DNA from: Crambe crambe
Lineage: Eukaryota; Porifera; Demospongiae; Poecilosclerida; Crambeidae
Assembly (NCBI GenBank): GCA_963924555.1
Contig: OZ004581.1
Span: 7,665,338-7,729,337, forward strand
Length of the DNA stretch: 64,000 bases
Reading direction: 5' to 3'
The notes under the pieces are model-generated. The model did no database searches, was not told the origin of the DNA, and worked only from the letters and a program-made list of their open reading frames with translations. Numbering within the stretch: the first letter of the stretch is position 1; each line of letters opens with the position of its first letter. Shown in pieces: positions 1 to 11,265 of the stretch. A program made the position numbers and the translations under genes.

Positions 1-230
1 AGACTAACTGGTAGCCCCAAGCTGCTACTACAATCGTTCAACAATTCAACTTCCCAGCTGCAAACTGGACGGAGCTAATAGAATTTACGTCAGCAACTTG
101 ATATTCGGACTGCGAACGATCCATCGACTCTTCCTGGCCGTTACAAAGCTTTGAAAGTATTTTAGTTGCAAAATAGTACATCCAACAAATTTAGAAGGAT
201 CTAGCTAGCGTACTTTTACTCTAAGATTGG

Positions 231-630
231 TACCGTAGTCACTGTAATTCAAGCGCCAGAAAATAATAATTCCATGTAGGCGTGGCGCTTAGCTTATGGC
301 TTAAAAAATGCAAAAACGTGGAGATGGCTGCTAGCAGTGCCAATCACTTTCAGCTGTCATTCAGCAGTGTGTAACTGTGTTGTGAGAGGATTTCAGTGTA
401 TCAGGCAGTTTGGACCCCAGTGCCCAATGCTGAATATGTAACACAGCAAGAACATGGCAAAAAAGCTCTTGATGGCAAAAAAGCTGCTTCAATAATGACC
501 ACGTGGGTTGCATTTATTTAAGCGCCGCCTAAAAATAATACAGGAAGAGGTGTGGCGCTTTTCTAACAACTAATTAGTTGCTAGCTGGCGCTTAAATTAT
601 AGTGGCGCTTGAATTACAGTGACTACGGTA
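231..630. mobile_element. Nested MITE with perfect 28-bp inverted termini
   Basis: Bases 231-258 and 603-630 are perfect inverted repeats beginning TACCGTAGTCACTG. A TA dinucleotide lies at each extreme end, so a TA target duplication is possible. The element is about 400 bp, non-coding, and is inserted inside the larger element at 1-873. A diverged end of the same kind is seen near 37976-38010. Confidence 0.7.
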
Positions 631-633
631 CCT

Positions 634-679
634 AGGTTTTGGCCGTGTATTATCGCAGCAGAATACACGGCCAAAACCT
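634..679. repeat. Short perfect hairpin
   Basis: An 18-bp stem (AGGTTTTGGCCGTGTATT and its complement) closes a loop of about 10 bases. It abuts the nested MITE on its right side. Confidence 0.7.
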
Positions 680-1083
680 TAGCTTAGGCTAAATATGTCG
701 GGTGTGCTATTTTTCAACTTAAAATTGCTCCAGAACTTACTTCTAATCCTTTGTAATGGCCAGGAAGAGTCAATGGATCGTTCGCAGTCCGAATATTTTT
801 AAATTTTATTAGCTCTGCCCAGTTTGCAGCTGGGAAGTTGAATTGTAGTAGCAGCTTGGGGCTACCAGTTAGTCCGTAGGCTTAGTTGGTATCGTCAGAC
901 GTGTACCGTGTGATTTCTACTAGGGGGGGTATCCGATTATCAATGATGTTAAGTGATCTTCGGACGTTTCTTTTGTATTTAATTAGTGCACGTTTGCCCC
1001 ATCTTTCCATCGTGGAATTTTATTTTATTAATGTCCAGGCTGTCCTCTGCAGTGTCCGTTCATATAATTATGGCGGTCGATAA

Positions 1084-1394
1084 GGCCACTATTTATAGAA
1101 TCCTAGTTTCCTGTCCAAGAAGATATCCACAAGTGCTGCGGGCGGGCGGTTATTATAATTATTCTATTACTGCTTCGTTGTTTATCTCAAGGGTCCTGTC
1201 TTCATCTAGTCTCGCGGGCCGACCCTCATTCACCACGGGCTTTCCCAAAAAGAGCCTGCATGTGAAGCCAAATGTGCGCGCTCTACTGCACATGAGCAAT
1301 GGCAGGCGCTAGGCAGTAATAATATTTTTTGATCCGGTAACATTTTCAATACGCGGGCGGTGGACAGGAAACAATCATTCTATTAATAGTGGCC
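1084..1394. mobile_element. PIF/Harbinger-like MITE, copy 1
   Basis: About 311 bp, with inverted ends starting GGCCACTATT and running about 34 bp including TTTCCTGTCCA. It is flanked on both sides by TAA, matching the 3-bp TWA target duplication usual for PIF/Harbinger. A second full copy lies at 38035-38355 and a lone right end near 33450-33486. No transposase is present. Confidence 0.65.
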
Positions 1395-2336
1395 TAATTG
1401 AAAATCTACTCTATAATACGTAGCTACGTATTGCAATTGAATGACTATTATCTATTATTACTTCTCGTATGGCTCGTGCACAAAGTTACATTCCTAACCT
1501 TCTTGTGGTTTTTCATTTCCACAGTGCTTATTATTAGTTGCGCGTGCGTAGTCATGCCGGAGCCCCTTAGATGTTACTATTACAAGTTAGTCTTTTAAAA
1601 AGACTAGGAATGCCTCGGCACAAGTGCAACCTAACTTATTTATTTTATTTGAATATGACAGTGGAAAGTAAAAGGTGTAAATATACACTGAGATTAGAGT
1701 CCAATTAGTCTGGCTGAACACTTGCATAAATAATGAAAAGTGCAGGGGCTTGTGGGGTCAAATGTTTCTACAAATGTTGCCAATGCACTGAGCAACATGG
1801 CTTATTGATTAGTCAGCTAGCATTCTTGCTGTTCAACACTTTCAAACTGCCGTTTTGAATGGTTATTCCACGCATAGCTTGATTGAAGTACGTGTCTACT
1901 GGATTCTCTCATTGTTTGGAAGCCTCAAAGTCTTAGTTCTGAAATTCTTCTTCACCATGGCTCTCTCTTTGGCACTTCAAACGATCACTAGTTCGTGTAC
2001 ACTGCAATCTCTGTTGTTTTTGTTCACTGCTGTCTTTTAGTCAGTTCTCTGCATGTCATAATGGGCTTGATTTGTTGGCAAAGACGGCCAAGAAGCATCA
2101 GCACTTTCTTTACAGTGTAGAGTTACCGCGTAGTGACTGCGAGCCTGAGCCTGAGTGAGTCTGTCCGTTTAGTAGAGCTGTCTAGCTAGCTAGCCAGCTA
2201 GCTAGAGCTAATGCACGTGCTCGATACGCATCATCGTGCATGCGCGTGTAACGTATGCCGAGGCAAAAATCACAGGCTGCTTGTTTTACCTGAGTACGCA
2301 AAAAAAACAACATCTTACGTAAGTTCAGGGTCCACA
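1395..2336. other. Gene-poor stretch upstream of the first fucosyltransferase-like gene
   Basis: No convincing coding sequence. It holds AT-rich DNA and a run of overlapping TAGC repeats near 2180-2210 just upstream of the gene, so any promoter of the downstream gene should lie here, but no clear TATA box or initiator can be defended. Confidence 0.4.
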
Positions 2337-3797
2337 ATGCGCTTGATCCACTTTATTTGGCTGATCTTTGCCATTGAGATATTACTTCTTTTAAAGTATC
2401 GAAGTCCATCGGGACCACTAGTTGAGTATCAAGATGTGATGTCACCTCCTACTAACGTTTCGCCATCTATGGTTTCGCCAACAACAAGACAAAAAGTTCT
2501 AGGCACAGAGAGAGATGAATTTAGATCAGGAGCTAGTAAATATGGATGGAAACGTTACACTGGAAAAAGAGCTTTACGTGATAATCATATCATAGAAGAA
2601 ATGGATCATAAAAATTCTCATCAGAGAGACAGCACTGATACTGATAAAGGCATTCGTGAAGGTATTGGAAATAAAAGTATTCCTTTCCAATGTTATCCAG
2701 GAGAATATGGCTTCTTCCCTCCAAAATATCAGAAATTCATCAACCTTTTGGCGGAGTACACCAGGAATGAGTCAAAAATGAGCAACAAAAGGGTGCTAGC
2801 TTGGCACTGCAGATCAGATCATCCATGTGGTGGAATAGGAGACCGTCTTAGAGGAGCATTAAGCACATTCGCTCTGGCTCTATTCAGTAGAAGAAAATTT
2901 GTGATGTACTGGGAAGCTCCTAGTGAGAACCTCTACCTCAGACCAAATATGATTAACTGGGATGATAAACAAGCAATAGACAAAATAAACCAAAGCAAGA
3001 AGAATGACACTAATGTACAAAAGTTTATTGTACGCATTATTGCCCCATATTACTTCAGTGTTGCTCAGCGATTAAAATCGTGGCAAAGTCATCTGAGTAC
3101 CATACAGGGTGATACACCAATTGTGGCATTGGCAACTAACATTGAACTGAATATATTGTTGTCTAACTATACAACCACAGGACAGAATTGGATAAAAGAG
3201 GGTCTTAATCAAGCTGGTCTCGCTAATTTATCAAAGAGAGATCTGATTAATCTTTTGGGAATAGTCTTCAGATATTTGTTTATTCTTGAGCCTTCACTTA
3301 TTGATGAAGTTCAAAATGCCATGACAGTGTTAGGAATTGATGGCATACCGTACGTTGGGCTCCATATAAGAACAGGATTTGATGGTTCCCATACAGTGAA
3401 AGATGATTCCAATATAAAATGTATAAAAGATAGGAAAAAATGGATGAAAGCTCTCCAATGTGCAGTTGATAAAGCTAATAAGTACACTGGAAACAACAGC
3501 TACATATTCCTGGCCACTGATTCTCCTTTAGTCAGGGATTTGGCAGTGTCTATATTTGGGCTGAGGTTTCGAACTTTAGATATTGGAGAATTTCATGTTG
3601 ATAAGATAAATAAGCAACTTCATGCTGTAACAAATGAAGAGGATAAAGGAATAGTGTCCATGTTGATAGATGTGATTCTCCTCGCTCATTCGTACATATT
3701 AGTACGCTGGAGTAGTGGTTATGCACACATAGCAGCTGTTATATGTGGCATTCCCAATAAACGCAATATTAACAGCTTTACTTGTGAGAATTATTAA
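2337..3797 (+). CDS. Fucosyltransferase-like type II membrane protein, copy 1
   Basis: Intronless gene of 486 codons. Met 2337 is chosen because the same MRLI start context recurs in the copy at 36535-37902 and gives the family length (455-488); the frame is open upstream to 2211. A short N-terminal tail is followed by one hydrophobic segment (residues about 4-20), then a stem and a lumenal catalytic region. Conserved blocks match fucosyltransferase-fold enzymes (GT11/23/37-like): Gly-rich CGGIGDRLRG, LHIRTGFDG (donor-binding His-x-Arg), FLATDS, and a late SSGYA block. Many N-x-S/T sites suggest a Golgi glycoprotein. Predicted role: transfer of fucose to glycans; acceptor unknown. AATAAA signals follow at about 3856-3880. 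The family assignment is from motifs only; another sugar transferase of this fold is possible. Confidence 0.8.
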   Translation: MRLIHFIWLIFAIEILLLLKYRSPSGPLVEYQDVMSPPTNVSPSMVSPTTRQKVLGTERDEFRSGASKYGWKRYTGKRALRDNHIIEEMDHKNSHQRDSTDTDKGIREGIGNKSIPFQCYPGEYGFFPPKYQKFINLLAEYTRNESKMSNKRVLAWHCRSDHPCGGIGDRLRGALSTFALALFSRRKFVMYWEAPSENLYLRPNMINWDDKQAIDKINQSKKNDTNVQKFIVRIIAPYYFSVAQRLKSWQSHLSTIQGDTPIVALATNIELNILLSNYTTTGQNWIKEGLNQAGLANLSKRDLINLLGIVFRYLFILEPSLIDEVQNAMTVLGIDGIPYVGLHIRTGFDGSHTVKDDSNIKCIKDRKKWMKALQCAVDKANKYTGNNSYIFLATDSPLVRDLAVSIFGLRFRTLDIGEFHVDKINKQLHAVTNEEDKGIVSMLIDVILLAHSYILVRWSSGYAHIAAVICGIPNKRNINSFTCENY

Positions 3798-4553
3798 TCA
3801 TCTCATCTTAAAAATTTGCCAATTAAGTTATGTCAAGAAGGTTATCTGAATTGTGAATAAACTCTACTAGTGAATAAACTCTAGCTCTCCCTGAGCTTCC
3901 ATGGCACCTATTGCATGCTATGCAATGTGTTGTAGCTGTCTGGCCCAAACAAATAGGCCAGTGATAACCTTCCACAATGCAATCACTTCCATGAGCCTAC
4001 TGGTAAATGTCTCTCTACTGGTACATAAAGGAAAGAGCCACTGGTGTAAGAACAGGGGGGGGGGGGGGGGGGGGGGCACAGGGGTCAAGCATCCAGCCCC
4101 CGTAAATTTCTTAACAGATTCACTGACCATTTTATCTTCCTACACCAATGTGCCTACACCAATGTGAGCCAAACACAATTACACTGAGTGGGAGGATTCA
4201 GGATAAGAACCCTAAACCATATCATCTGAATTCCTACCCCAATGAGAGTTAGCCACACTTAGTGGGAGGGATCGAGGATTCAGGATAAGAACCAATTCGA
4301 GTGCCTGCATGTGAAGCAAGCCATCTCTCCATAGCATCCATATGCATGGACACAACTTGAGTGTTACTAGCTATAATTATGATGTAATACATGTATCCAT
4401 AACTAGCCTTGGAGGTGGAGCCAGCAAGAAAAACACAGCACTATGGCTAGCCTTCAAGAAAACGTAAGTATGAGCAATAAGTGTTGAATAAGCGCGTATT
4501 TTAGTAGTTATTACAAGTTTTCAAAAAAAAATTTCTGCCACAGACATAATAGT
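3798..4553. other. 3' flank with poly(G) tract and dispersed-repeat fragment
   Basis: Two AATAAA polyadenylation signals occur just after the gene. A pure G run spans 4055-4076. From about 4150 to 4330 a dispersed repeat is present (GGATTCAGGATAAGAACC occurs twice, then a GTGAAGCAAGCC block) that is also met near 18625, 19705 and elsewhere. No gene seen. Confidence 0.5.
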
Positions 4554-5002
4554 ACAAGTGAATGCAAAAAATTTCTTCGAAATAAAAATGTGAAGTAGGG
4601 ATGCTATTATAACTGCAGCTTCATTATGAAAACCAAGTACTGCAGCATCGAAGCAGTATGGCCCAAAAATCTAGCTGGAATATGTATTATAACTGCATGC
4701 AAGAGAGTGAACTTAGTGAAGTGACCCTTACCCATCATCAAGTACAAGATACTATTCCTACTTCACTCCCATGATCAAGGGCCAAGGGAGTGAAGTAGGA
4801 ATAGTATCTTGTACTTGATGATGGGTAAGGGTCACTTCACTAAGTTCACTCTCTTGCATGCAGTTATAATACATATTCCAGCTAGATTTTTGGGCCATAC
4901 TGCTTCGATGCTGCAGTACTTGGTTTTCATAATGAAGCTGCAGTTATAATAGCATCCCTACTTCACATTTTTATTTCGAAGAAATTTTTTGCATTCACTT
5001 GT
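4554..5002. repeat. Long palindrome F1 (about 217-bp arms)
   Basis: The two arms, starting ACAAGTGAATGC and ending GCATTCACTTGT, are almost perfect inverted copies around a spacer of about 15 bases (ATGATCAAGGGCCAA region, near 4772). Two more copies are at 6041-6493 and 7041-7485, which makes this a foldback transposon or amplified cruciform element. Non-coding. Confidence 0.85.
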
Positions 5003-6040
5003 TTGCATTCTTTTTCTTTGTGATTATGAAAATTGATAGACACTAAAGGCTTCCTTGATTGAACTAAATTTATTTAATGATCAGTATTTCATTCTGTTCA
5101 GGGAGGAGAGTTTGAAGGATGATCATCTGCAGTGTAATGGAGTACTGAAAGGAGTGAACATTTAAAAAAGTGAACAGCATTAGCTAATTGTTACATATGT
5201 GATCACTGAAATAATTATTGAGATGGTACGTACGTCTTGCTTGAGGGAGGAGTATGGGGAGTTTATGCATTTGGTGTAGTGATCATAATAGTGGATGCCA
5301 TCAAATGGCCACATCCTGTGCAGGTGTTATATGAGGAGAACTGCTATTAATTGCCCCACCCCTTTTATGAGGTAATATCGCGAAGATTTTTTTCATACGA
5401 GGCTGCAGCACATTATAGATAGCCCAGCTAGATTTTAGGCTATCCCTACTTAACCTTTTTTTTTTTTACGCTCACTTGTTTCTATCCTTTTTCTTAGTGC
5501 TTGAAGTTGAATGAGGGAGGCTACAGTACAGTACTATACAAAGCCAGCTCTACATAAACCTCTTTTGTAGGTACATACAGTGTCTCTGGTTGAAGAATTT
5601 GTTTAGCTATTTAAGTTTTGTTGATATAAAACTTTACAGCAACAGCAATGTAAATGACATGTACACGGCATGGTGAAGTGAGCTGACTACACTACAGCCA
5701 AGTACTGGCTATAATGCTACTATAGGATGAGCATCTGTACTGTAATTCAGCAAGGAGTGACTGGAACATCATCAGATAATGAATGAAGACCTTGGCTATA
5801 GCTAAACTTAAGCTTACGTGGCTCCGCCCATAAGCCCCGCCCCCTTCAAAATGGCGTAGAAAGATTAGCAGCTGTGTTGCGAGTGCTATCGAATAGTGAA
5901 GTAGAGCCTTAGTCAAAACTAATAGCAAAAGATCAGCCTCTAGGTGCCGCTCTAACAGATGGCCAAAGCAGAATTTTGATGACTATAGCCAGTAAGTCGG
6001 TACGTCGATCTTATACATTATTATTATTATTATTATTATT
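5003..6040. repeat. Array segments B, partial arm, and C (first copy)
   Basis: Segment B (about 5003-5380) is repeated at 7486-7870. A decayed palindrome arm lies at about 5395-5475. Segment C (about 5475-6040) is repeated at 6494-7040 and 7950-8509, and each copy ends in a TTA microsatellite. Small open frames in C recur only because the DNA is duplicated; no coding call is made. Confidence 0.75.
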
Positions 6041-6493
6041 ACAAGTGAGCGTAAAAAATTTCTTCGAAATAAAAATGTGAAGTAGGGATGCTATTATAAC
6101 TGCAGCTTCATTATGAAAATCAAGTACTGCAGCATCGAAGCAGTAGCTATGGCCCAAAAATCTAGCTGGAATATGTATTATAACTGCATGCAAGAGAGTG
6201 AATTTAGTGAAGTGACCCTTACCCATCATCAAGTACGAGATACTATTCCTACTTCACTCCCTTGGCCCTTGATCATGGGAGTGAAGTAGGAATAGTATCT
6301 TGTACTTGATGATGGGTAAGGGTCACTTCACTAAATTCACTCTCTTGCATGCAGTTATAATACATATTCCAGCTAGATTTTTGGGCCATACTGCTTCGAT
6401 GCTGCAGTACTTGATTTTCATAATGAAGCTGCAGTTATAATAGCATCCCTACTTCACATTTTTATTTCGAAGAAATTTTTTACGCTCACTTGT
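6041..6493. repeat. Long palindrome F2
   Basis: Same structure as F1 with small changes (ends ACAAGTGAGCGT and ACGCTCACTTGT). Arm differences are matched on both arms, so the arms of one copy resemble each other more than they resemble other copies at those sites. Confidence 0.85.
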
Positions 6494-7040
6494 TTCTATC
6501 CTTTTTCTTAGTGCTTGAAGTTGAATGAGGGAGGCTACAGTACAGTACTATACAAAGCCAGCTCTACATAAACCTCTTTTGTAGGTACATACAGTGTCTC
6601 TGGTTGAAGAATTTGTTTAGCTATTTAAGTTTTGTTGATATAAAACTTTACAGCAACAGCAATGTAAATGACATGTACACGGCATGGTGAAGTGAGCTGA
6701 CTACACTACAGTACTGGCTATAATGCTACTATAGGATGAGCATCTGTACTGTAATTCAGCAAGGAGTGACTGGAACATCATCAGATAATGAATGAAGACC
6801 TTGGCTATAGCTAAACTTAAGCTTACGTGGCTCCGCCCATAAGCCCCGCCCCCTTCAAAATGGCGTAGAAAGATTAGCAGCTGTGTTCCGAGTGCTATCG
6901 AATAGTGAAGTAGAGCCTTAGTCAAAACTAATAGCAAAAGATCAGCCTCTAGGTGCCGCTCTAACAGATGGCCAAAGCAGAATTTTGATGACTATAGCCA
7001 GTAAGTCGGTACGTCGATCTTATACATTATTATTATTATT
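6494..7040. repeat. Array segment C (second copy)
   Basis: Follows F2 directly. Segment B and the decayed arm are missing here, unlike after F1 and F3. Ends in a short TTA microsatellite. Confidence 0.75.
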
Positions 7041-7485
7041 ACAAGTGAATGCAAAAAATTTCTTCGAAATAAAAATGTGAAGTAGGGATGCTATTATAAC
7101 TGCAGCTTCATTATGAAAACCAAGTACTGCAGCATCGAAGCAGTATGGCCCAAAAATCTAGCTGGAATATGTATTATAACTGCATGCAAGAGAGTGAACT
7201 TAGTGAAGTGACCCTTACCCATCATCAAGTACAAGATACTATTCCTACTTCACTCCCAGGCCAAGGGAGTGAAGTAGGAATAGTATCTTGTACTTGATGA
7301 TGGGTAAGGGTCACTTCACTAAGTTCACTCTCTTGCATGCAGTTATAATACATATTCCAGCTAGATTTTTGGGCCATACTGCTTCGATGCTGCAGTACTT
7401 GGTTTTCATAATGAAGCTGCAGTTATAATAGCATCCCTAGCTACTTCACATTTTTATTTCGAAGAAATTTTTTGCATTCACTTGT
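7041..7485. repeat. Long palindrome F3
   Basis: Third copy, closest to F1 in sequence (ends ACAAGTGAATGC). The spacer is shortened to a few bases (around CCCAGGCCAAGGG). Confidence 0.85.
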
Positions 7486-8509
7486 TTGCATTCTTTTTCT
7501 TTGTGATTATGAAAATTGATAGACACTAAAGGCTTCCTTGATTGAACTAAATTTATTTAATGATCAGTATTTCATTCTGTTCAGGGAGGAGAGTTTGAAG
7601 GATGATCATCTGCAGTGTAATGGAGTACTGAAAGGAGTGAACATTTTAAAAAGTGAACAGCATTAGCTAATTGTTACATATGTGATCACTGAAATAATTA
7701 TTGAGATGGTACGTATGTCTTGCTTGAGGGAGGAGTATGGGGAGTTTATGCATTTGGTGTAGTGATCATAATAGTGGATGCCATCAAATGGCCACATCCT
7801 GTGCAGGTGTTATATGAGGAGAACTGCTATTAATTGCCCCACCCCTTTTATGAGGTAATATCGCGAAGATTTTTTTCATACGAGGCTGCAGCACATTATA
7901 GATAGCCCAGCTAGATTTTAGGCTATCCCGAATTAACCTTTTAATTTTATACGCTCACTTGTTTCTATCCTTTTTCTTAGTGCTTGAAGTTGAATGAGGG
8001 AGGCTACAGTACAGTACTATACAAAGCCAGCTCTACATAAACCTCTTTTGTAGGTACATACAGTGTCTCTGGTTGAAGAATTTGTTTAGCTATTTAAGTT
8101 TTGTTGATATAAAACTTTACAGCAACAGCAATGTAAATGACATGTACACGGCATGGTGAAGTGAGCTGACTACACTACAGCAAAGTACTGGCTATAATGC
8201 TACTATAGGATGAGCATCTGTACTGTAATTCAGCAAGGAGTGACTGGAACATCATCAGATAATGAATGAAGACCTTGGCTATAGCTAAACTTAAGCTTAC
8301 GTGGCTCCGCCCATAAGCCCCGCCCCCTTCAAAATGGCGTAGAAAGATTAGCAGCTGTGTTGCGAGTGCTATCGAATAGTGAAGTAGAGCCTTAGTCAAA
8401 ACTAATAGCAAAAGATCAGCCTCTAGGTGCCGCTCTAACAGATGGCCAAAGCAGAATTTTGATGACTATAGCCAGTAAGTCGGTACGTCGATCTTATTAT
8501 TATTATTAT
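7486..8509. repeat. Array segments B, partial arm, and C (third copy)
   Basis: Repeats the layout of 5003-6040 with few changes, ending in a TTA microsatellite that runs straight into the 231-bp tandem repeat. Confidence 0.75.
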
Positions 8510-9202
8510 AAAGAAAAAGAACGAAAAGTCAATTTTAGAACTCGTTTTTTTCTTATGTTGGCGAATGAATTTTTGGCTTTTGAACATTCTCCTCTCTTCT
8601 TTGTAGATATAATAATTCACTGTAGCCTTCTGAGAACCTGTAGAGTAAGGGTAGAAGAGAAAGAAGAGTTTTTAGTTTATACTGTCCTATGGACTTTGAC
8701 CTGCCATCCCTACTTAGAGAGTGCTACCGCACTCTCTGATAAAGAAAAAGAACGAAAAGTCAATTTTAGAACTCGTTTTTTTCTTATGTTGGCGAATGAA
8801 TTTTTGGCTTTTGAACATTCTCCTCTCTTCTTTGTAGATATAATAATTCACTGTAGCCTTCTGAGAACCTGTAGAGTAAGGGTAGAAGAGAAAGAAGAGT
8901 TTTTAGTTTATACTGTCCTATGGACTTTGACCTGCCATCCCTACTTAGAGAGTGCTACCGCACTCTCTGATAAAGAAAAAGAACGAAAGGTCAATTTTAG
9001 AACTCGTTTTTTTCTTATGTTAGCGAATGAATTTTTGGCTTTTGAACATTCTCCTCTCTTCTTTGTAGATATAATAATTCACTGTAGCCTTCTGAGAACC
9101 TGTAGAGTAAGGGTAGAAGAGAAAGAAAAGTTTTTAGTTTATACTGTCCTATGGACTTTGACCTGCCATCCCTACTTAGAGAGTGCTACTGCACTCTCTG
9201 AT
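8510..9202 (+). repeat. 231-bp tandem repeat, three copies, open in one frame
   Basis: Units start at 8510, 8741 and 8972 and are nearly identical. 231 is a multiple of three, so a 272-codon frame (8459-9277) stays open across all three copies (repeat motif KEKERKVNFRTRFF). Each unit ends in CATCCCTACTTAGAG followed by a 9-bp stem-loop (AGAGAGTGC / GCACTCTCT). The same ending with an ATA microsatellite tail is at 33690-33757 and inverted near 41660-41700. It is more likely a repeated retroelement or MITE tail than a protein gene. Confidence 0.75.
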
Positions 9203-10111
9203 ACTATTATGTCTGTATATAGTGAATCCCAACTTGTTGCACATGCACAGTGGGGCAATAAATATAAGGCAATGTGAGGGTGATGTTGACCAGAAGGCTT
9301 CAAGCTATGGTGCTACACTATGAAAAATAGGAGATATCCTAGCCTGAAACTTTGTAGAAAACTTGGTAAGGAAATTCATATGATATATGCAAGGGCACAG
9401 CATGTTTCTGTGTTTCCTATTCAAAATCTTATGAAATATGCCATGCCCTTGTGTATCTTACAAAAAAAACACTGCATTTCCTTCAAATTTTTACTATAAT
9501 TATTGTATGCCCAATTGCCCAGTGCCCAATTGCCCAGTGCACCACATCATAATTTTTGGATGTGGTCTATAATGGAATCCAGAGTGGTTAGCTACTCCCA
9601 CATACATATAGCAGCTGCATGTTTTTGATATTGTCTCCAAAATGAGTAATTATAATAAGGGTGTGGCTATGCATGCAGCTGCTGCTTTATCTATTTGTAA
9701 TTAGCTAATAGGCAGCGTCAGCTTGCTCATCACTATCTGAATTTAGGGACAGTTCATTGGAAAGGTGAGTTACCATACTTTCTGTGATCCAGCTCAAGTC
9801 TTCAAGAACCAAATCACTTAGCACATCACACACATCTAGAACAGTTTAACTGGGGTGTCTAGATTTGGTGGAATGGAATACTGGAATGGAATACTGCCTA
9901 TACTAAATTAAAATATCCAGCCACCAGTTTCTTTCTGACATAAATTGATACAGCTAGCTAACTACCTTCAAGTGATATCAGTGCTAGTGAAGAACTTTTT
10001 ATTCTTCTGCAGGAAACTAATCATTGTCATCAGTAAACATCCTCAGGGAACTGTTGTTATAGTAGGAACAAGCTAGTGGTCAGCAGAATAAGCATCTCCT
10101 CTTGTCCTCTG
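9203..10111. other. Gene-free; dispersed repeat member
   Basis: About 9255-9600 matches a dispersed family also seen near 12085, 18763 and 19795 (AATGTGnGGGTGA ... CAGAA ... TGGTGCT ... ATCCAGAGTGGT). The rest, including short direct repeats GCCCAATTGCCCAGTG near 9510-9540, shows no gene. Confidence 0.5.
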
Positions 10112-10338
10112 CAGGGGTGTATCCACATAATTTTGAGTGGTCTGGTGTGAAAATGTTTGGATGGACATGCCCTTTATCAACCACACTCACTTTTATAAGG
10201 AGCTTTGATAAAGCTATGCTAGCTAGTAAGTGTGAATTGTGCGTGCTTGGGTCATAGCTAGGTGGAATATAATTGGATAAAAAAAAATTAAAGTGTCCAG
10301 TGAAAACCGGACCAACCGTAGTGGTGGATACACCCCTG
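10112..10338. mobile_element. hAT-like MITE with 5-bp target duplication
   Basis: Ends CAGGGGTGTATCCAC and its complement GTGGATACACCCCTG, flanked by CTCTG at 10107-10111 and again at 10339-10343. Length 227 bp, non-coding. CAG-type ends with a 5-bp duplication fit a 5-bp-duplicating hAT lineage. Confidence 0.75.
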
Positions 10339-11265
10339 CTCTGTGAGAGGAATTTTTTCTTATCACTGAGAATTCATGCCTGCTATGTAGATTAGCATTT
10401 CGTGTTTACAATTTTCATGTTCATTGTTTACAGCTTACTATTGTACATTGAATATGACCATGAAAATGACAACAAAAATTTCCCCCACCTTAATTAACAG
10501 TTACTGTATCACACTGTAGCTACTGATGCATGTCAATTACGTACCAACACCTCTTGCATGGAAAGCGACTTTGTCCACAAGTTGGAAAAGGAAACTCACC
10601 ACCTCTCTAGCTAAAGCTGTAGCTATAACTGTGAAGAAGAAATTCAAAAATCAAATATCAGCTGCAATTTCTGGATCTAGCTAGAGCCCTTGCTATTAAT
10701 AACCATGCAACCTTAACAGTTAAACTGGTGTCTAGACTTGGTGGATTGGGAATGGTGGAATGGAATATTGGAATGGAATACTGGAATCCAAGATTTAATA
10801 TGATTTAAACACACACACACACGTTCCTTGGCTACCATATTCCATAACTCTGACTTTATGACCCGGGGGATTAAGTCCGTCAGCAATTGATTAGCTAAAT
10901 CTGTGACTGCTGGCAACAACTGTACCAATTCAGATGCAGGAACTAGCTATATTACCACAAGAATTCATAGTTTTTAATTTAGAAGCTCCTGAAGAAGCTT
11001 AGCTAGTAGCTAACTGAGAACAAAATTCTCAGGCTAAAAATGGCCAAAAAAGGAGAGATAACCGAGGGAATATTTAAAGACCAACCAAGCAGATGGTTAT
11101 CTGTGTTGACTTGTGAATAGCTAAACCCCCCCTCCACTTACAGACACCTCTCTACTGCTGGTACAGGTCATGCTGAAGGTTCAGATCAAGAACCCCTAAA
11201 TTAATGTAGGTAAAGCAAACCACTTTTCCATAACAGCAATAATAGTGCGGGTGCCACATCAAGTA
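10339..11265. other. Gene-free stretch
   Basis: AT-rich with a short CA run near 10808-10822 and TGGAATGGAATA direct repeats near 9868-9895 and 10752-10785. Nothing coding is supported. Confidence 0.4.

Larger units (their letters stand above)
1..873. mobile_element. Element with long imperfect terminal inverted repeats (left end may be cut by window)
   Basis: Bases 1-170 and 700-873 are inverted copies of each other with scattered mismatches (both contain the CTGGTAGCCCCAAGCTGC block and the TTCGGACTGCGAACGATCCA block in opposite orientation). The interior holds a second, nested inverted-repeat element and a hairpin. No open reading frame of note. It reads as a non-autonomous foldback-type transposon; the superfamily cannot be assigned because the outer flank on the left is outside the window. 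Confidence 0.7.

Noticed and set aside
5692..8411. Three 78-codon minus-strand frames with nearly identical protein (5692-5928, 6701-6937, 8175-8411)
   Set aside because: They recur only because segment C of the array is duplicated; no start context, no family features, and changes are not codon-biased.
8510..9202. CRISPR array
   Set aside because: Units are contiguous without unique spacers and the genome is eukaryotic. The arrays at 33.8, 42 and 58 kb fail the same test.
8459..9277. 272-codon plus-strand frame as a real gene
   Set aside because: It is entirely three copies of a 231-bp DNA repeat whose tail recurs elsewhere as non-coding sequence. Kept as a repeat and a finding.
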